A stretch of DNA of 64,000 bases from Acidovorax sp. A79. GTDB lineage: Bacteria > Pseudomonadota > Gammaproteobacteria > Burkholderiales > Burkholderiaceae_C. Where the stretch lies: assembly GCF_041154505.1 (NCBI RefSeq), contig NZ_AP028672.1:4380501-4444500 (forward strand), read 5' to 3'. The notes under the pieces are model-generated. The model was not told the origin of the DNA and did not search any database. It saw only the letters and a program-made list of their open reading frames with translations. The position numbers and the translations under genes are program-made. Each line of letters starts with the position of its first letter. The stretch's first letter is position 1. Below are positions 29,332-37,843 of this stretch, in pieces.

Positions 29332-30777
29332 GTGCTGTTGACCCTGGTCATTGTCTATCTGTTGATCACCATCGCCATCGGCCTGCTGGCAGCCCGGCGA
29401 GTCAAGAATGCCGCGGATTTCGCCATTGCAGGGCGCCATCTGCCGCTGTACATGATCATCACCACCACGTTTGCAACGTGGTTCGGCTCGGAAACGGTGC
29501 TGGGCATCCCGGCCAAATTCATCGAGGGCGGGCTGGGCAACGTGGTCGAAGACCCCTTCGGCGCCGGCTTCTGCCTGATCCTGGTGGGCCTGTTCTTCGC
29601 GGGCAAGCTCTACCGCATGACGCTGCTCACCATCAGCGACTACTACCGCGAGCGCTATGGCCGCACGGTGGAGATCGTCTGCTCCCTCATCATCATGCTC
29701 AGCTACCTGGGCTGGGTGTCTGCCCAGGTCACGGCGCTGGGGCTGGTGTTCAACCTGCTGTCGGCCGGCGCCATCAGCATCCCCGTGGGCATGACCATCG
29801 GCGTGGTCTCTATCCTGGCCTACACGCTGTTTGGCGGCATGTGGTCGGTGGCGGTGACCGACTTCATCCAGATGATCATCCTGGTGGTGGGGCTGGCCGT
29901 GATCGCGGTGTTCGCGGGCAACATGGCGGGCGGTGCCGGCAAGGTCATCGAGTTCGCCTCCAGCCGCGAGCTGTTCCGCTTCCTGCCCGAGCCCAAGTTC
30001 CATGACGTGGTGTTCTTCATCGCGGCGGGCGTCACCATGATGTTCGGCTCGATTCCGCAGCAGGACGTGTTCCAGCGCGTGATGTCGGCCAACAACATCC
30101 AGGCCGCCACGCGCGGCCCGGTGATCGGGGGCATCTGCTACATCCTGTTCGCCTTCGTGCCCATGTTCCTCGTGGCCAGCGCGCTGATCGTCATGCCCGC
30201 CGAGACGGCCGAGCTGCTCAAGGACGACCCGCAGAAGGTGCTGCCCACGCTGGTGCTGTCCAAGATGCCCTTCGTGATGCAGGTGCTGTTCTTCGGCGCG
30301 CTGCTGTCGGCCCTCAAATCCACCGCGTCGGCCACGCTGCTGGCCCCCAGCGTCACGTTCACCGAGAACATCTGGCGCCAGTTCCGCCCGCACAGCTCGG
30401 ACAGGCAGCACCTGCGCACCATGCGCGTCACCACGCTGGTGTTCAGCGCGCTCGTGCTGGCGTATGCCATCTACATGCAGGGCACGTCGATCTATGAGCT
30501 GGTGTCCGGCGCCTATCAGGTGCCGCTGGTGGGGGCCTTCGTGCCCCTGGTGTTTGGCCTGTACTGGAAGCGTGCCACGACGCAGGGCGCCATCTTCGCG
30601 ATCGTGCTGGGCTTGCTGACCTGGCTGCTGTTCCTGGCCACGCCCGCGGGCGCGGTCTTCCCCGCCCAGCTGGCAGGGCTGCTGGCCGCGCTGGCGGGCA
30701 TGCTGATCGGCTCGCTGGGCCCGCAGGCCATCCGCAACAGCCATGCGGCGCACCACAGGCTCGTCGGCACGGAGTGA
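29332..30777 (+). CDS. Sodium:solute symporter (SSS family)
   Basis: A 481-residue inner-membrane symporter with about 13 hydrophobic segments. It starts at GTG 29332 behind a good AGGAG ribosome-binding site 6 nt upstream. The family pattern GRHLPLYMIITTTFATWFGSET contains the conserved helix-1 region. GWVSAQVTALG and SIPQQDVFQRVMSANN are further SSS signatures. The substrate cannot be assigned; short carboxylates, amino acids or choline-type solutes are all possible. It lies 41 bp after ubiB but is functionally separate. Confidence 0.9.
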   Translation: MLLTLVIVYLLITIAIGLLAARRVKNAADFAIAGRHLPLYMIITTTFATWFGSETVLGIPAKFIEGGLGNVVEDPFGAGFCLILVGLFFAGKLYRMTLLTISDYYRERYGRTVEIVCSLIIMLSYLGWVSAQVTALGLVFNLLSAGAISIPVGMTIGVVSILAYTLFGGMWSVAVTDFIQMIILVVGLAVIAVFAGNMAGGAGKVIEFASSRELFRFLPEPKFHDVVFFIAAGVTMMFGSIPQQDVFQRVMSANNIQAATRGPVIGGICYILFAFVPMFLVASALIVMPAETAELLKDDPQKVLPTLVLSKMPFVMQVLFFGALLSALKSTASATLLAPSVTFTENIWRQFRPHSSDRQHLRTMRVTTLVFSALVLAYAIYMQGTSIYELVSGAYQVPLVGAFVPLVFGLYWKRATTQGAIFAIVLGLLTWLLFLATPAGAVFPAQLAGLLAALAGMLIGSLGPQAIRNSHAAHHRLVGTE

Positions 30778-30840
30778 CACGGTGGCCGGGGGCATGCCGC
30801 CTATAATTGAGGGTTTTGCACTTTCCCTCAACACTCTGAC

Positions 30841-31185
30841 ATGCCTATCTACGCCTACAAATGCGGCTCCTGCGGCCATGCCAAGGATGTGCTGCAAAAA
30901 ATCTCCGACGCGCCCCTGACGGTCTGCCCCGCCTGCGGCGCGCAGGCCTTTTCCAAGCAGGTGACCGCGGCGGGTTTCCAGCTCAAGGGCTCCGGCTGGT
31001 ATGTGACGGATTTCCGCGGCGGCAACGGCGGGAATTCCGCCCCCGCCACCGAGGCCAAGCCGGAGTCGAAGTCCGACGCGCCCGCTCCCGCCAGCACCGG
31101 AGATGCTCCTAAAAAAGAAGCATCCAGCGCAGCTGCACCAAGCGCTGGCGGCGGTTCAACCTCCACAACCCCTTCGTCGAACTGA
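30841..31185 (+). CDS. FmdB-family zinc-ribbon protein
   Basis: A 114-residue protein. The first 70 residues are the FmdB/CxxC_CXXC_SSSS zinc ribbon: MPIYAYKCGSCGH and CPACGAQAFSKQVTAAGFQLKGSGWYVTDFR. The two CxxC pairs bind zinc. Its role (regulator or RNA-binding protein) is unsettled. The C-terminal 40 residues are Ala/Ser/Pro/Gly-rich, and part of that tail is encoded by repeat copy 8. It precedes the DUF502 and aspS genes on the same strand. Confidence 0.88.
   Translation: MPIYAYKCGSCGHAKDVLQKISDAPLTVCPACGAQAFSKQVTAAGFQLKGSGWYVTDFRGGNGGNSAPATEAKPESKSDAPAPASTGDAPKKEASSAAAPSAGGGSTSTTPSSN
31105..31146 (+). repeat. Two-hairpin dispersed element, copy 8, inside a coding region
   Basis: Hairpin A is GCTCC (31105-31109), a 7-nt loop, GAAGC (31117-31121). 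A longer alternative stem GATGCT / AGCATC (31102-31107, 31119-31124) is perfect. Spacer ATCC follows. Hairpin B is AGCGCAG (31126-31132), a 7-nt loop, AAGCGCT (31140-31146), extended outward to CCAGCGC / GCGCTGG. It is translated as the low-complexity FmdB tail. Confidence 0.65.
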
Positions 31186-31193
31186 GTACCTTC

Positions 31194-31814
31194 ATGGCTG
31201 CCTTGCGCAAATGGCTGTTGACCGGCCTTCTGGTGATCGTGCCAGGGGTCATCACGGCGTGGGTGCTCAACTGGATCGTGAGCACGCTCGACCAGACCCT
31301 GCAGATCCTGCCGGGCGCATGGCACCCCGACAAGCTGCTGGGAATCCACATTCCCGGCTTCGGCGTGGTCCTCACGCTGCTCATCCTGCTGGTGGTGGGC
31401 GCCATCGCCAGCAACTTCGCGGGCCGCAAGCTCGTGCAGTGGGGCGATGCCCTGGTGCACCGCATCCCGGTCGTGCGCTCCATCTACTCCAGCGTCAAGC
31501 AGGTGTCGGACACGCTGTTCTCCGAAAGCGGCAACGCGTTTCGCAAGGCCGTGCTGGTGCAGTGGCCGCGCGAGGGCGTCTGGACCGTGGCCTTCGTCAC
31601 CGGGGCGCCCAACGGCGAGGTGGCGGCCTACCTGCGCGACGAATTCGTGAGCGTGTACGTGCCCACCACGCCCAATCCCACGGGCGGGTATTTCGTGATG
31701 CTGCGCAAGAGCGACTGCGTCGAGCTCGACATGAGCGTGGACGCCGCCCTCAAATACATTGTTTCGATGGGCGTGGTCGCTCCGGCGGACCCGACGCTCG
31801 TTTCATCCAAGTAA
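31194..31814 (+). CDS. DUF502 membrane protein
   Basis: A 206-residue DUF502 protein with two N-terminal membrane helices (LRKWLLTGLLVIVPGVITAWVL and GVVLTLLILLVVGAIASNF). A soluble part follows, containing VHRIPVVRSIYSSVKQVSDT and the NPTGGYF segment typical of the family. No biochemical function is known. FmdB-DUF502-aspS is a recurrent order in betaproteobacteria; it starts 8 bp after the fmdB-like stop. Confidence 0.9.
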   Translation: MAALRKWLLTGLLVIVPGVITAWVLNWIVSTLDQTLQILPGAWHPDKLLGIHIPGFGVVLTLLILLVVGAIASNFAGRKLVQWGDALVHRIPVVRSIYSSVKQVSDTLFSESGNAFRKAVLVQWPREGVWTVAFVTGAPNGEVAAYLRDEFVSVYVPTTPNPTGGYFVMLRKSDCVELDMSVDAALKYIVSMGVVAPADPTLVSSK

Positions 31815-31857
31815 GTAATCCCCTTAACGCGCCCCCTGGGCGCCGGAAGTTTCTGCC

Positions 31858-33660
31858 ATGGCCATGCGTTCCCACTATTGCGGTCTTGTGACCGAAGCCC
31901 TGATGGGCCAAACCGTCACCCTGTCGGGCTGGGTGAACCGTCGCCGCGACCATGGCGGCGTGATCTTCATCGACCTGCGCGACCGCGAAGGCTACGTGCA
32001 GGTGGTGTGCGACCCCGACCGCGCCGAGATGTTCAAGACCGCCGAAGATGTGCGCAACGAGTTCTGCGTGCAGGTCAAGGGGCTGGTGCGCCCCCGTCCC
32101 GACGGCACCACCAACGACAAGCTCAAGAGCGGCCAGATCGAAGTGCTGTGCCACGAGCTGAACGTGCTCAACCCCTCGGTCACGCCTCCGTTCCAGATGG
32201 ACGACGAGAACCTGTCCGAGACCACCCGCCTCACGCACCGCGTGATGGACCTGCGCCGCCCGCACATGCAGCGCAACATGATGCTGCGCTACAAGACGGC
32301 CATCCAGGTGCGCAACTTCCTGGACAAGGAAGGCTTCATCGACATCGAAACGCCCATGCTGGGCAAGAGCACGCCCGAAGGCGCGCGCGATTACCTGGTT
32401 CCGAGCCGCGTGCACGATGGCCAGTTCTTCGCGCTGCCCCAGTCGCCCCAGCTGTACAAGCAGATGCTGATGGTGGCCGGCTATGACCGCTACTACCAGA
32501 TCACCAAGTGCTTCCGCGACGAAGACCTGCGCGCCGACCGCCAGCCCGAGTTCACGCAGATCGACTGCGAGACCTCGTTCCTGGGCGAGGAAGAGATCCG
32601 CGCGATCTTCCAGCGCATGATCGCCGAGGTGTTCCAGACCCAGCTGGGCGTGGACCTGGGCGAGTTCCCCATCATGACCTACCAGGAGGCGGCTTTCCGC
32701 TTCGGCTCCGACAAGCCCGACCTGCGCGTGAAGCTCGAATTCACCGAGTTGACCGAAGTGATGAAGGACGTGGACTTCAAGGTGTTCTCCGCGCCCGCCA
32801 CCACCAAGGGTGGCCGCGTGGTGGCCCTGCGCGTGCCGGGCGGCGCGCAGATCTCGCGCGGCGAGATCGACGCCTACACCGAGTTCGTGAAGATCTACGG
32901 CGCCAAGGGCCTGGCCTGGATCAAGGTCAACGAGGTGGCCAACGGCCGCGAAGGCCTGCAGTCCCCCATCGTCAAGAACCTGCACGACGCAGCCATCGCC
33001 GAGATCTTGAAGCGCACCGGCGCCCAGGATGGCGACCTGCTGTTCTTCGGTGCCGACAAGGAAAAGATCGTCAACGACTCCATCGGCGCACTGCGCCTGA
33101 AGGTCGGCCACAGCGACTTCGGCAAGAAGAACGGCCTGTTCGAAAGCCGTTGGGCACCGCTGTGGGTGGTGGACTTTCCGATGTTCGAGCATGACGAAGA
33201 GAACGACCGCTGGGCCGCCGTGCACCACCCCTTCACGTCGCCCAAGGATGGCCATGAGGACCTGATGGACACGGACCCTGGCAAGTGCATCGCCAAGGCC
33301 TACGACATGGTGCTCAACGGCTGGGAGCTGGGTGGCGGCTCGGTGCGTATCCACCGCGCCGATGTGCAAAAGAAGGTGTTCGATGCCCTCAAGATCACGC
33401 CCGAAGACGCACAGGCCAAGTTCGGCTACCTGCTGGACGCGCTGCAGTACGGCGCGCCTCCGCATGGTGGCCTCGCCTTCGGCCTGGACCGCCTGATCAC
33501 GCTGATGACCGGTGCCGAGTCGATCCGTGACGTGATCGCGTTCCCCAAGACCCAGCGCGCCCAAGATCTGCTCACGCAGGCGCCTTCGCCGGTGGACGAA
33601 AAGCAGCTGCGCGAGCTGCACATCCGCCTGCGCAACCCCGACGCCATCAAGGCGGCCTGA
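31858..33660 (+). CDS. aspS: Aspartyl-tRNA synthetase
   Basis: Charges tRNA(Asp), 600 residues. It has an OB-fold anticodon-binding domain at the N terminus ([23 protein letters not shown]), the class II core (motif 2 [18 protein letters not shown]; motif 3 [13 protein letters not shown]), and the bacterial GAD insertion (about residues 290-420). ATG 31858 or ATG 31864 may start it. Whether it also charges tRNA(Asn), as in bacteria lacking AsnRS, cannot be judged from this window. A terminator follows at 33716. Confidence 0.97.
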   Translation: MAMRSHYCGLVTEALMGQTVTLSGWVNRRRDHGGVIFIDLRDREGYVQVVCDPDRAEMFKTAEDVRNEFCVQVKGLVRPRPDGTTNDKLKSGQIEVLCHELNVLNPSVTPPFQMDDENLSETTRLTHRVMDLRRPHMQRNMMLRYKTAIQVRNFLDKEGFIDIETPMLGKSTPEGARDYLVPSRVHDGQFFALPQSPQLYKQMLMVAGYDRYYQITKCFRDEDLRADRQPEFTQIDCETSFLGEEEIRAIFQRMIAEVFQTQLGVDLGEFPIMTYQEAAFRFGSDKPDLRVKLEFTELTEVMKDVDFKVFSAPATTKGGRVVALRVPGGAQISRGEIDAYTEFVKIYGAKGLAWIKVNEVANGREGLQSPIVKNLHDAAIAEILKRTGAQDGDLLFFGADKEKIVNDSIGALRLKVGHSDFGKKNGLFESRWAPLWVVDFPMFEHDEENDRWAAVHHPFTSPKDGHEDLMDTDPGKCIAKAYDMVLNGWELGGGSVRIHRADVQKKVFDALKITPEDAQAKFGYLLDALQYGAPPHGGLAFGLDRLITLMTGAESIRDVIAFPKTQRAQDLLTQAPSPVDEKQLRELHIRLRNPDAIKAA

Positions 33661-33715
33661 TCCGGGGCATCCGCCAGATCGATCCCGCAGATGCACTCCG
33701 GCGGCATCGCACCAC

Positions 33716-33751
33716 AAAGCGGCAGGGGCCTCGGCCCCATGCCGCTTTTTT
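33716..33751 (+). terminator. Intrinsic terminator after aspS
   Basis: AAAGCGGCA (33716-33724) pairs with TGCCGCTTT (33740-33748), with an inner GGGGCC / GGCCCC stem. TTTTTT follows. It lies 56 bp beyond the aspS stop. Confidence 0.88.
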
Positions 33752-33787
33752 CTTGGCTGGTTCCCCAGCGTTGAAAGGAAGCCTTCC

Positions 33788-34615
33788 ATGCGTTCCATGA
33801 CGATCCCGGCCCTGCTGGCAGGGGTGTTGCTGCTGGCCCTGGCGGGCTGCGGCGAAAAAAAGACCGAACTGGGCCAGGGCGGCTCGGTGGTCACCGGTTC
33901 GGCCGGGCCCCAGGGCGCGCAGAACGCCGCCCGCGAGCTGGTCCGCTGCGAAGCACCAGTGGCCACGCTGGCGCTGGCCGAGAACCCCAACGGCTACACC
34001 GTGGGTTCGGGCTACCACCTGCCGGCATCCCCCGTGCCCCTGGTCAAGCTGCTGGCGCAGCAAAGCGGCTGCTTTCGGGTGGTGGACCGCTCGGCCGGCC
34101 TGCGCGGCACCATCCAGGAGCAGGACCTGAAGGACTCCGGCATCCTGCGCAAGAACAACTCCACCGTGGCCAAGGGCAAGGGCTATGAGGCGCAGTACAC
34201 GCTCACCCCCAGCCTGACCTTCAGCGAGCAGGATGCGGGGCGCGGCCTGGCCGGGGTGATCGCGATGATTCCGGTGCTGCGCGACATTGCCGGCCTGGCC
34301 GGTCTGGTGGAGCAGGTCAAGTTCAAGGAGGCGCAGACGGCCCTGCTGCTGTCCGACAACGAAACCACCGAGCAGGTGGCCGCGGCCACCGGGGCGGCAC
34401 GCACCACCGACCTGGGGGTGGGCGGGCTCGTGTTCGGCAAGCTCGGTGGCGCGGCGGGGGCGGGCTGGAGCAATACCAACGAGGGCAAGGTCATCGCCGC
34501 GGCGTTCCTGGATGCGCACAACCAGCTGGTGGTGCAGGTGCGTGCGCTGCAGGCCAAGGAATTGCCCCCGCCCGTGCCCACCACCGCCGCCGCCACGCGC
34601 TCCAGGGGCGGGTGA
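33788..34615 (+). CDS. CsgG/HfaB-like lipoprotein
   Basis: A 275-residue lipoprotein. The signal peptide ends in the lipobox LALAGC with Cys at residue 21. The body (CFRVVDRSAGLRGTIQEQDLKDSG and TLTPSLTFSEQDAG) resembles CsgG-type proteins, outer-membrane-associated factors that form secretion pores for curli or holdfast subunits. The C-terminal AAAFLDAHNQLVVQVR also fits. No curli-like genes are nearby, so the role is open. It sits between aspS and nudB, which are often close neighbours in this group. Confidence 0.7.
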   Translation: MRSMTIPALLAGVLLLALAGCGEKKTELGQGGSVVTGSAGPQGAQNAARELVRCEAPVATLALAENPNGYTVGSGYHLPASPVPLVKLLAQQSGCFRVVDRSAGLRGTIQEQDLKDSGILRKNNSTVAKGKGYEAQYTLTPSLTFSEQDAGRGLAGVIAMIPVLRDIAGLAGLVEQVKFKEAQTALLLSDNETTEQVAAATGAARTTDLGVGGLVFGKLGGAAGAGWSNTNEGKVIAAAFLDAHNQLVVQVRALQAKELPPPVPTTAAATRSRGG

Positions 34616-34625
34616 GGAGGGCGCC

Positions 34626-35096
34626 ATGGTGGCAGCGCAGCGGCCCTGCAAGCTCCCGGAGTCGGTGCTGGTGGTGATCCACACCCCGGCGCTGGAGGTG
34701 CTGCTGATTCGCCGCGTGGGCGGCGAGGGGCACTGGCAGTCCGTCACCGGCAGCAAGGACCGCCTGGAGGAGCCTTTTGAGGAGACGGCCCGCCGCGAGG
34801 TGGCGGAGGAAACCGGCATCGATGCGCGGTCACCCGGCTGCGTGCTGACCGATTGGGCGCTGGAGAACGTCTACGACATCTGGCCGCAGTGGCTGTACCG
34901 CTACGCGCCCGGCGTGGTGCGCAACCGGGAGCGGGTGTTCGGGCTGCGCGTGCCTTCAGGCACCCCGGTCGTGCTCAGCCCGCGCGAGCACGATGCGTTC
35001 CGGTGGCTACCCTGGCAGGCCGCCGCGGACGCCTGTTTTTCCGCGTCGAACGCCGAAGCCTGCCTGCTGTTGCCCCGGTTCGCCGGGCAGGCCTGA
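34626..35096 (+). CDS. nudB: Dihydroneopterin triphosphate diphosphatase (Nudix)
   Basis: A 156-residue Nudix hydrolase. The box GSKDRLEEPFEETARREV-AEETG is complete. Similarity to NudB (VLVVIHTPALEVLLIRRV at the start, LENVYDIWPQWLYRYAPGV in the middle) supports dihydroneopterin-triphosphate hydrolysis in folate synthesis, the step after FolE, which is encoded about 4 kb downstream. ATG 34626 is preferred; it begins 10 bp after the lipoprotein stop. It converges with the receiver/TPR gene. Confidence 0.88.
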   Translation: MVAAQRPCKLPESVLVVIHTPALEVLLIRRVGGEGHWQSVTGSKDRLEEPFEETARREVAEETGIDARSPGCVLTDWALENVYDIWPQWLYRYAPGVVRNRERVFGLRVPSGTPVVLSPREHDAFRWLPWQAAADACFSASNAEACLLLPRFAGQA

Positions 35097-35167
35097 GGCT
35101 TGGGGGGCGCCAGGCGCGTCGCCGATGGCACCGGAGGGGCGCCCGTCCAGCGGCGTTCCCGGGATTT

Positions 35168-36913
35168 TCAGACCGGCCGCAGGCGCAGCGCGGCCGCGGG
35201 GTCGGGAGGCTCGGCGGGGTCGGGGGCCAGGCTGTCCTGGGGCGGCGACGGGATGCGGGTGGGCTCATCGCCGCCGCCGCGCACGCGCAGCACCACGCCG
35301 CCGGGCCGGCGTTCGCTGTCCTGCCCCAGGATCGCCCGCGTGGGCGCGGTGCCCACACGCGTGCGCAGCGCGTCGATGGCGTCCTGCAGAGTTTCGGGCG
35401 AGGCCATGCGCGCGCGGTGGCGCAGCAGCACCTGCTGGGACATGTCCACCAGCTTGGAGTTGAGCGTGTGCCCGGCCTGCTGCAGCAGGTGGTTCACGGC
35501 GCCCGCCGGGTCGCCGGCCAGGCTTTGTGCCATGGCGGCCTCGGCGGTCTTGTTGATCTGCACGAGGCAGTCGCGCACCATCTCCCCGTAAGGTGCGTGC
35601 AGGCCGCAGGCGTTGGCCAGCAGCTCGGTCAAGCCCCGTGTGTTGGCGTAGCGCATGCCCAGCGCGCGCACCCAGCCCTCGCCCTCGGACAGGTCGATCG
35701 AGGTGACCGCGAGCACGGCCAGCAGGCTGCCCAGGTTGCACGCGGCCTCGAAGTCGAAGCCGCTGGAGGTGATCTCGCCGGCCATGCCGCGCACGGATTC
35801 CACGGCCTGCGAGAACTGGCGCTGCTGGATGAGCTGCAGCGTGCGCGCCACCGCCGCGAAACGCCGGATGCGGGCGCTGGACTCGTGCCGCTCCAGGATG
35901 CGGCCAAAGTCGGCCATGCAGCGCTCGATGCCCTTGCGGTCGTTGTCGGCGAAGTACGAGAACGTGAGCAGCACCAGCGACTGGAAGTCGAACAGCTTGG
36001 AGTCGATGCCCAGCACGGCCGCCCGTGCCAGCACCTTGGTGGCGGTTTCGCGGTCGCCCATGTAGTACGACATCATCCCCAGCTTCTGCAGCCGCACCAC
36101 CGAATCCGGCGTGAGGCCGCTGGCCGTGCGGTAGGTCTCGATGGCCTGCGAGAAGTTGCCCAGTTCCACCTGCGCGCGGCCCAGCACGTCGTAGGCGTCG
36201 GCGAAGGAGGCGTCCTCGCCGATCAGCTCCTGCAGCGTGGTGATGGCCCGCGCCGCCTGCCCGGATTCGATCTGCGCGCGTGCCACCCCGAGCTTGGCCC
36301 AGGGCAGGGCGCGGGCGGCGATCACGGCCTCGAACAGCGTGCGGGCCTCGTCGTGGCGGGACAGGCGCAGCAGCAGTTCGGAGCCGATGCGCGCGGCATA
36401 CAGCCAGTAGGGCTGGCGCGATTCGAAGCGCTCCACGCACAGCTGCGCGGCACGCTCGAAATCCTCGGCCTCGATGGCGTCGAAGATCGGGCGCAGATGG
36501 ATCTTGCGCAGGCGCGCCAGGCTCAGGCGCTCGAAGAGCGCGCTGGGCGTGAAGGGCTTGAGCAGATAGCCGTCGAGCGCGGACTCGGCGGCCTCGGCCA
36601 CGGCGGCGTACGAGGCCTCGGACGTGACCATGAAGAACACGGTGGAGAAGGGCAACAGCTGCGCGCGCCGCAGGTCGTCCAGCAGGGTCTGGCCCGAATA
36701 GCCCGATTCGCCGAAATACTGCTCGCACAGTACGTAGTCGAACACCGTGTGCTCCAGCCGGCTGCGCGCATCCTGCACCCGGGTGCACTGCACGATGCGG
36801 GTCACGCCGTACTCGCGCAACTGGCCCACGAGGATGCTGCGGGAAGTGGCATTGCTGTCGACGATCAGCGCCAGCACCGCAGGCGCGGCGGATGGGTCGT
36901 TCTCGGTAGCCAT
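35168..36913 (-). CDS. Degenerate response-regulator receiver with TPR region
   Basis: A 581-residue protein. Residues about 12-130 have a CheY-like receiver fold: LALIVDSNATSR, FFMVTSEAS (T97/S98) and GYLLKPF (K119). The phosphoacceptor position in FDYVLCEQYF is Glu (E64), and the acidic pair is reduced to D19-S20. Residues about 135-540 are TPR-like helical repeats (AITTLQELIGEDASFADAYDVLG, FSQAIETYRTAS). The C terminus is a disordered Pro-rich tail. It has no DNA-binding domain, so an output through protein contact is likely. No histidine kinase is adjacent. Confidence 0.85.
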   Translation of the reverse strand: MATENDPSAAPAVLALIVDSNATSRSILVGQLREYGVTRIVQCTRVQDARSRLEHTVFDYVLCEQYFGESGYSGQTLLDDLRRAQLLPFSTVFFMVTSEASYAAVAEAAESALDGYLLKPFTPSALFERLSLARLRKIHLRPIFDAIEAEDFERAAQLCVERFESRQPYWLYAARIGSELLLRLSRHDEARTLFEAVIAARALPWAKLGVARAQIESGQAARAITTLQELIGEDASFADAYDVLGRAQVELGNFSQAIETYRTASGLTPDSVVRLQKLGMMSYYMGDRETATKVLARAAVLGIDSKLFDFQSLVLLTFSYFADNDRKGIERCMADFGRILERHESSARIRRFAAVARTLQLIQQRQFSQAVESVRGMAGEITSSGFDFEAACNLGSLLAVLAVTSIDLSEGEGWVRALGMRYANTRGLTELLANACGLHAPYGEMVRDCLVQINKTAEAAMAQSLAGDPAGAVNHLLQQAGHTLNSKLVDMSQQVLLRHRARMASPETLQDAIDALRTRVGTAPTRAILGQDSERRPGGVVLRVRGGGDEPTRIPSPPQDSLAPDPAEPPDPAAALRLRPV

Positions 36914-37032
36914 CAGGGTGTGTGCCGGCCCGCCATGGCGGGGGAGTGGAGTGCAACCAAGTGTAAGCCGCCGCCGCGGCTTTCAGCGTCGGGCAAACCC
37001 GCAGCCAGCGCGGCTTGCGACACAATCAGGAC

Positions 37033-37770
37033 ATGGAACACGACGATATTCTGCGGGTGGCCACCTACAACATTCACAAGGGCGTGCAGGGCATCGGGCC
37101 CGCGCGCCGCCTGGAGATCCACAACCTGGGCCTGGCGGTGGAGCAGCTCGACGCCGACATCGTCTGCCTGCAGGAGGTGCGCAAGCTCCACCGGCGCGAG
37201 GCGACCTATTTTCAGCGCTGGCCCGAACTGCCCCAGGCCGAGTTCCTCGCGCCCGAGGGCTACGAGGCCGTGTACCGCACCAACGCCACCACCAAACACG
37301 GAGAACATGGCAACGCCCTGCTGTCGCGCTGGCCCGTGATCGGGCACCAGCACGAAGACATCTCGGACCACCGCTTCGAGCAGCGCGGGCTCTTGCATGT
37401 CGAGGTGGATGCCCACGGGCGGCGCATCCACGTGATCGTGGTGCATCTGGGGCTCATTCCCGGCAGCCGCATCCGCCAGATCGAACGCCTGCAGCGCTTC
37501 ATCGAGCGCGAGGTGCCGTCCGGCGCGCCTGTCGTGGTGGCCGGGGACTTCAATGACTGGGGCCAGCAGGTCAAGCGCATGCTGGCCGGCTTTGCGCTGC
37601 ACGAGTTCGACGCGCCGCGCACCTTCACCTACCCGGCGCGGCTGCCGCTGGCGCAGCTGGACCATGTGTACGTGCGCGGCCTCACGCCGCTGTCGCTGCA
37701 TGTGCCGCGCGGCCGCATCTGGTGGCGCATGTCCGACCACCTCCCGCTGATCGCCGAGTTCAGGCTATGA
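37033..37770 (+). CDS. Endonuclease/exonuclease/phosphatase-family protein (YbhP-like)
   Basis: A 245-residue EEP-superfamily hydrolase. The motifs are LRVATYNIHKG (Asn), VCLQEVRKLH (catalytic Glu), VVVAGDFNDWG (Asp/Asn) and QLDHVYVRG plus SDHLPL (Asp-His). There is no signal peptide. It precedes clsB as ybhP accompanies clsB in E. coli, so a phospholipid-related role is plausible. The gene is divergent from the receiver/TPR gene. Confidence 0.88.
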   Translation: MEHDDILRVATYNIHKGVQGIGPARRLEIHNLGLAVEQLDADIVCLQEVRKLHRREATYFQRWPELPQAEFLAPEGYEAVYRTNATTKHGEHGNALLSRWPVIGHQHEDISDHRFEQRGLLHVEVDAHGRRIHVIVVHLGLIPGSRIRQIERLQRFIEREVPSGAPVVVAGDFNDWGQQVKRMLAGFALHEFDAPRTFTYPARLPLAQLDHVYVRGLTPLSLHVPRGRIWWRMSDHLPLIAEFRL

Positions 37771-37842
37771 CCCCCGTTGTGCCGTTCGCGGCGCCTTCCT
37801 CCCTGGAAGGGGCGACGCCCCCGCCGGGCGACGGGCTTCCGA
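37771..37842 (+). repeat. GC-rich post-stop repeat, family S copy 4 (partial)
   Basis: Directly follows the EEP-gene stop and fills the gap before clsB. It contains TCGCGGCGCCTTCC, a CCCTGGAAGGGG stem and GACGCC, matching the first half of the copy at 13048. Confidence 0.5.
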
Positions 37843-37843
37843 A

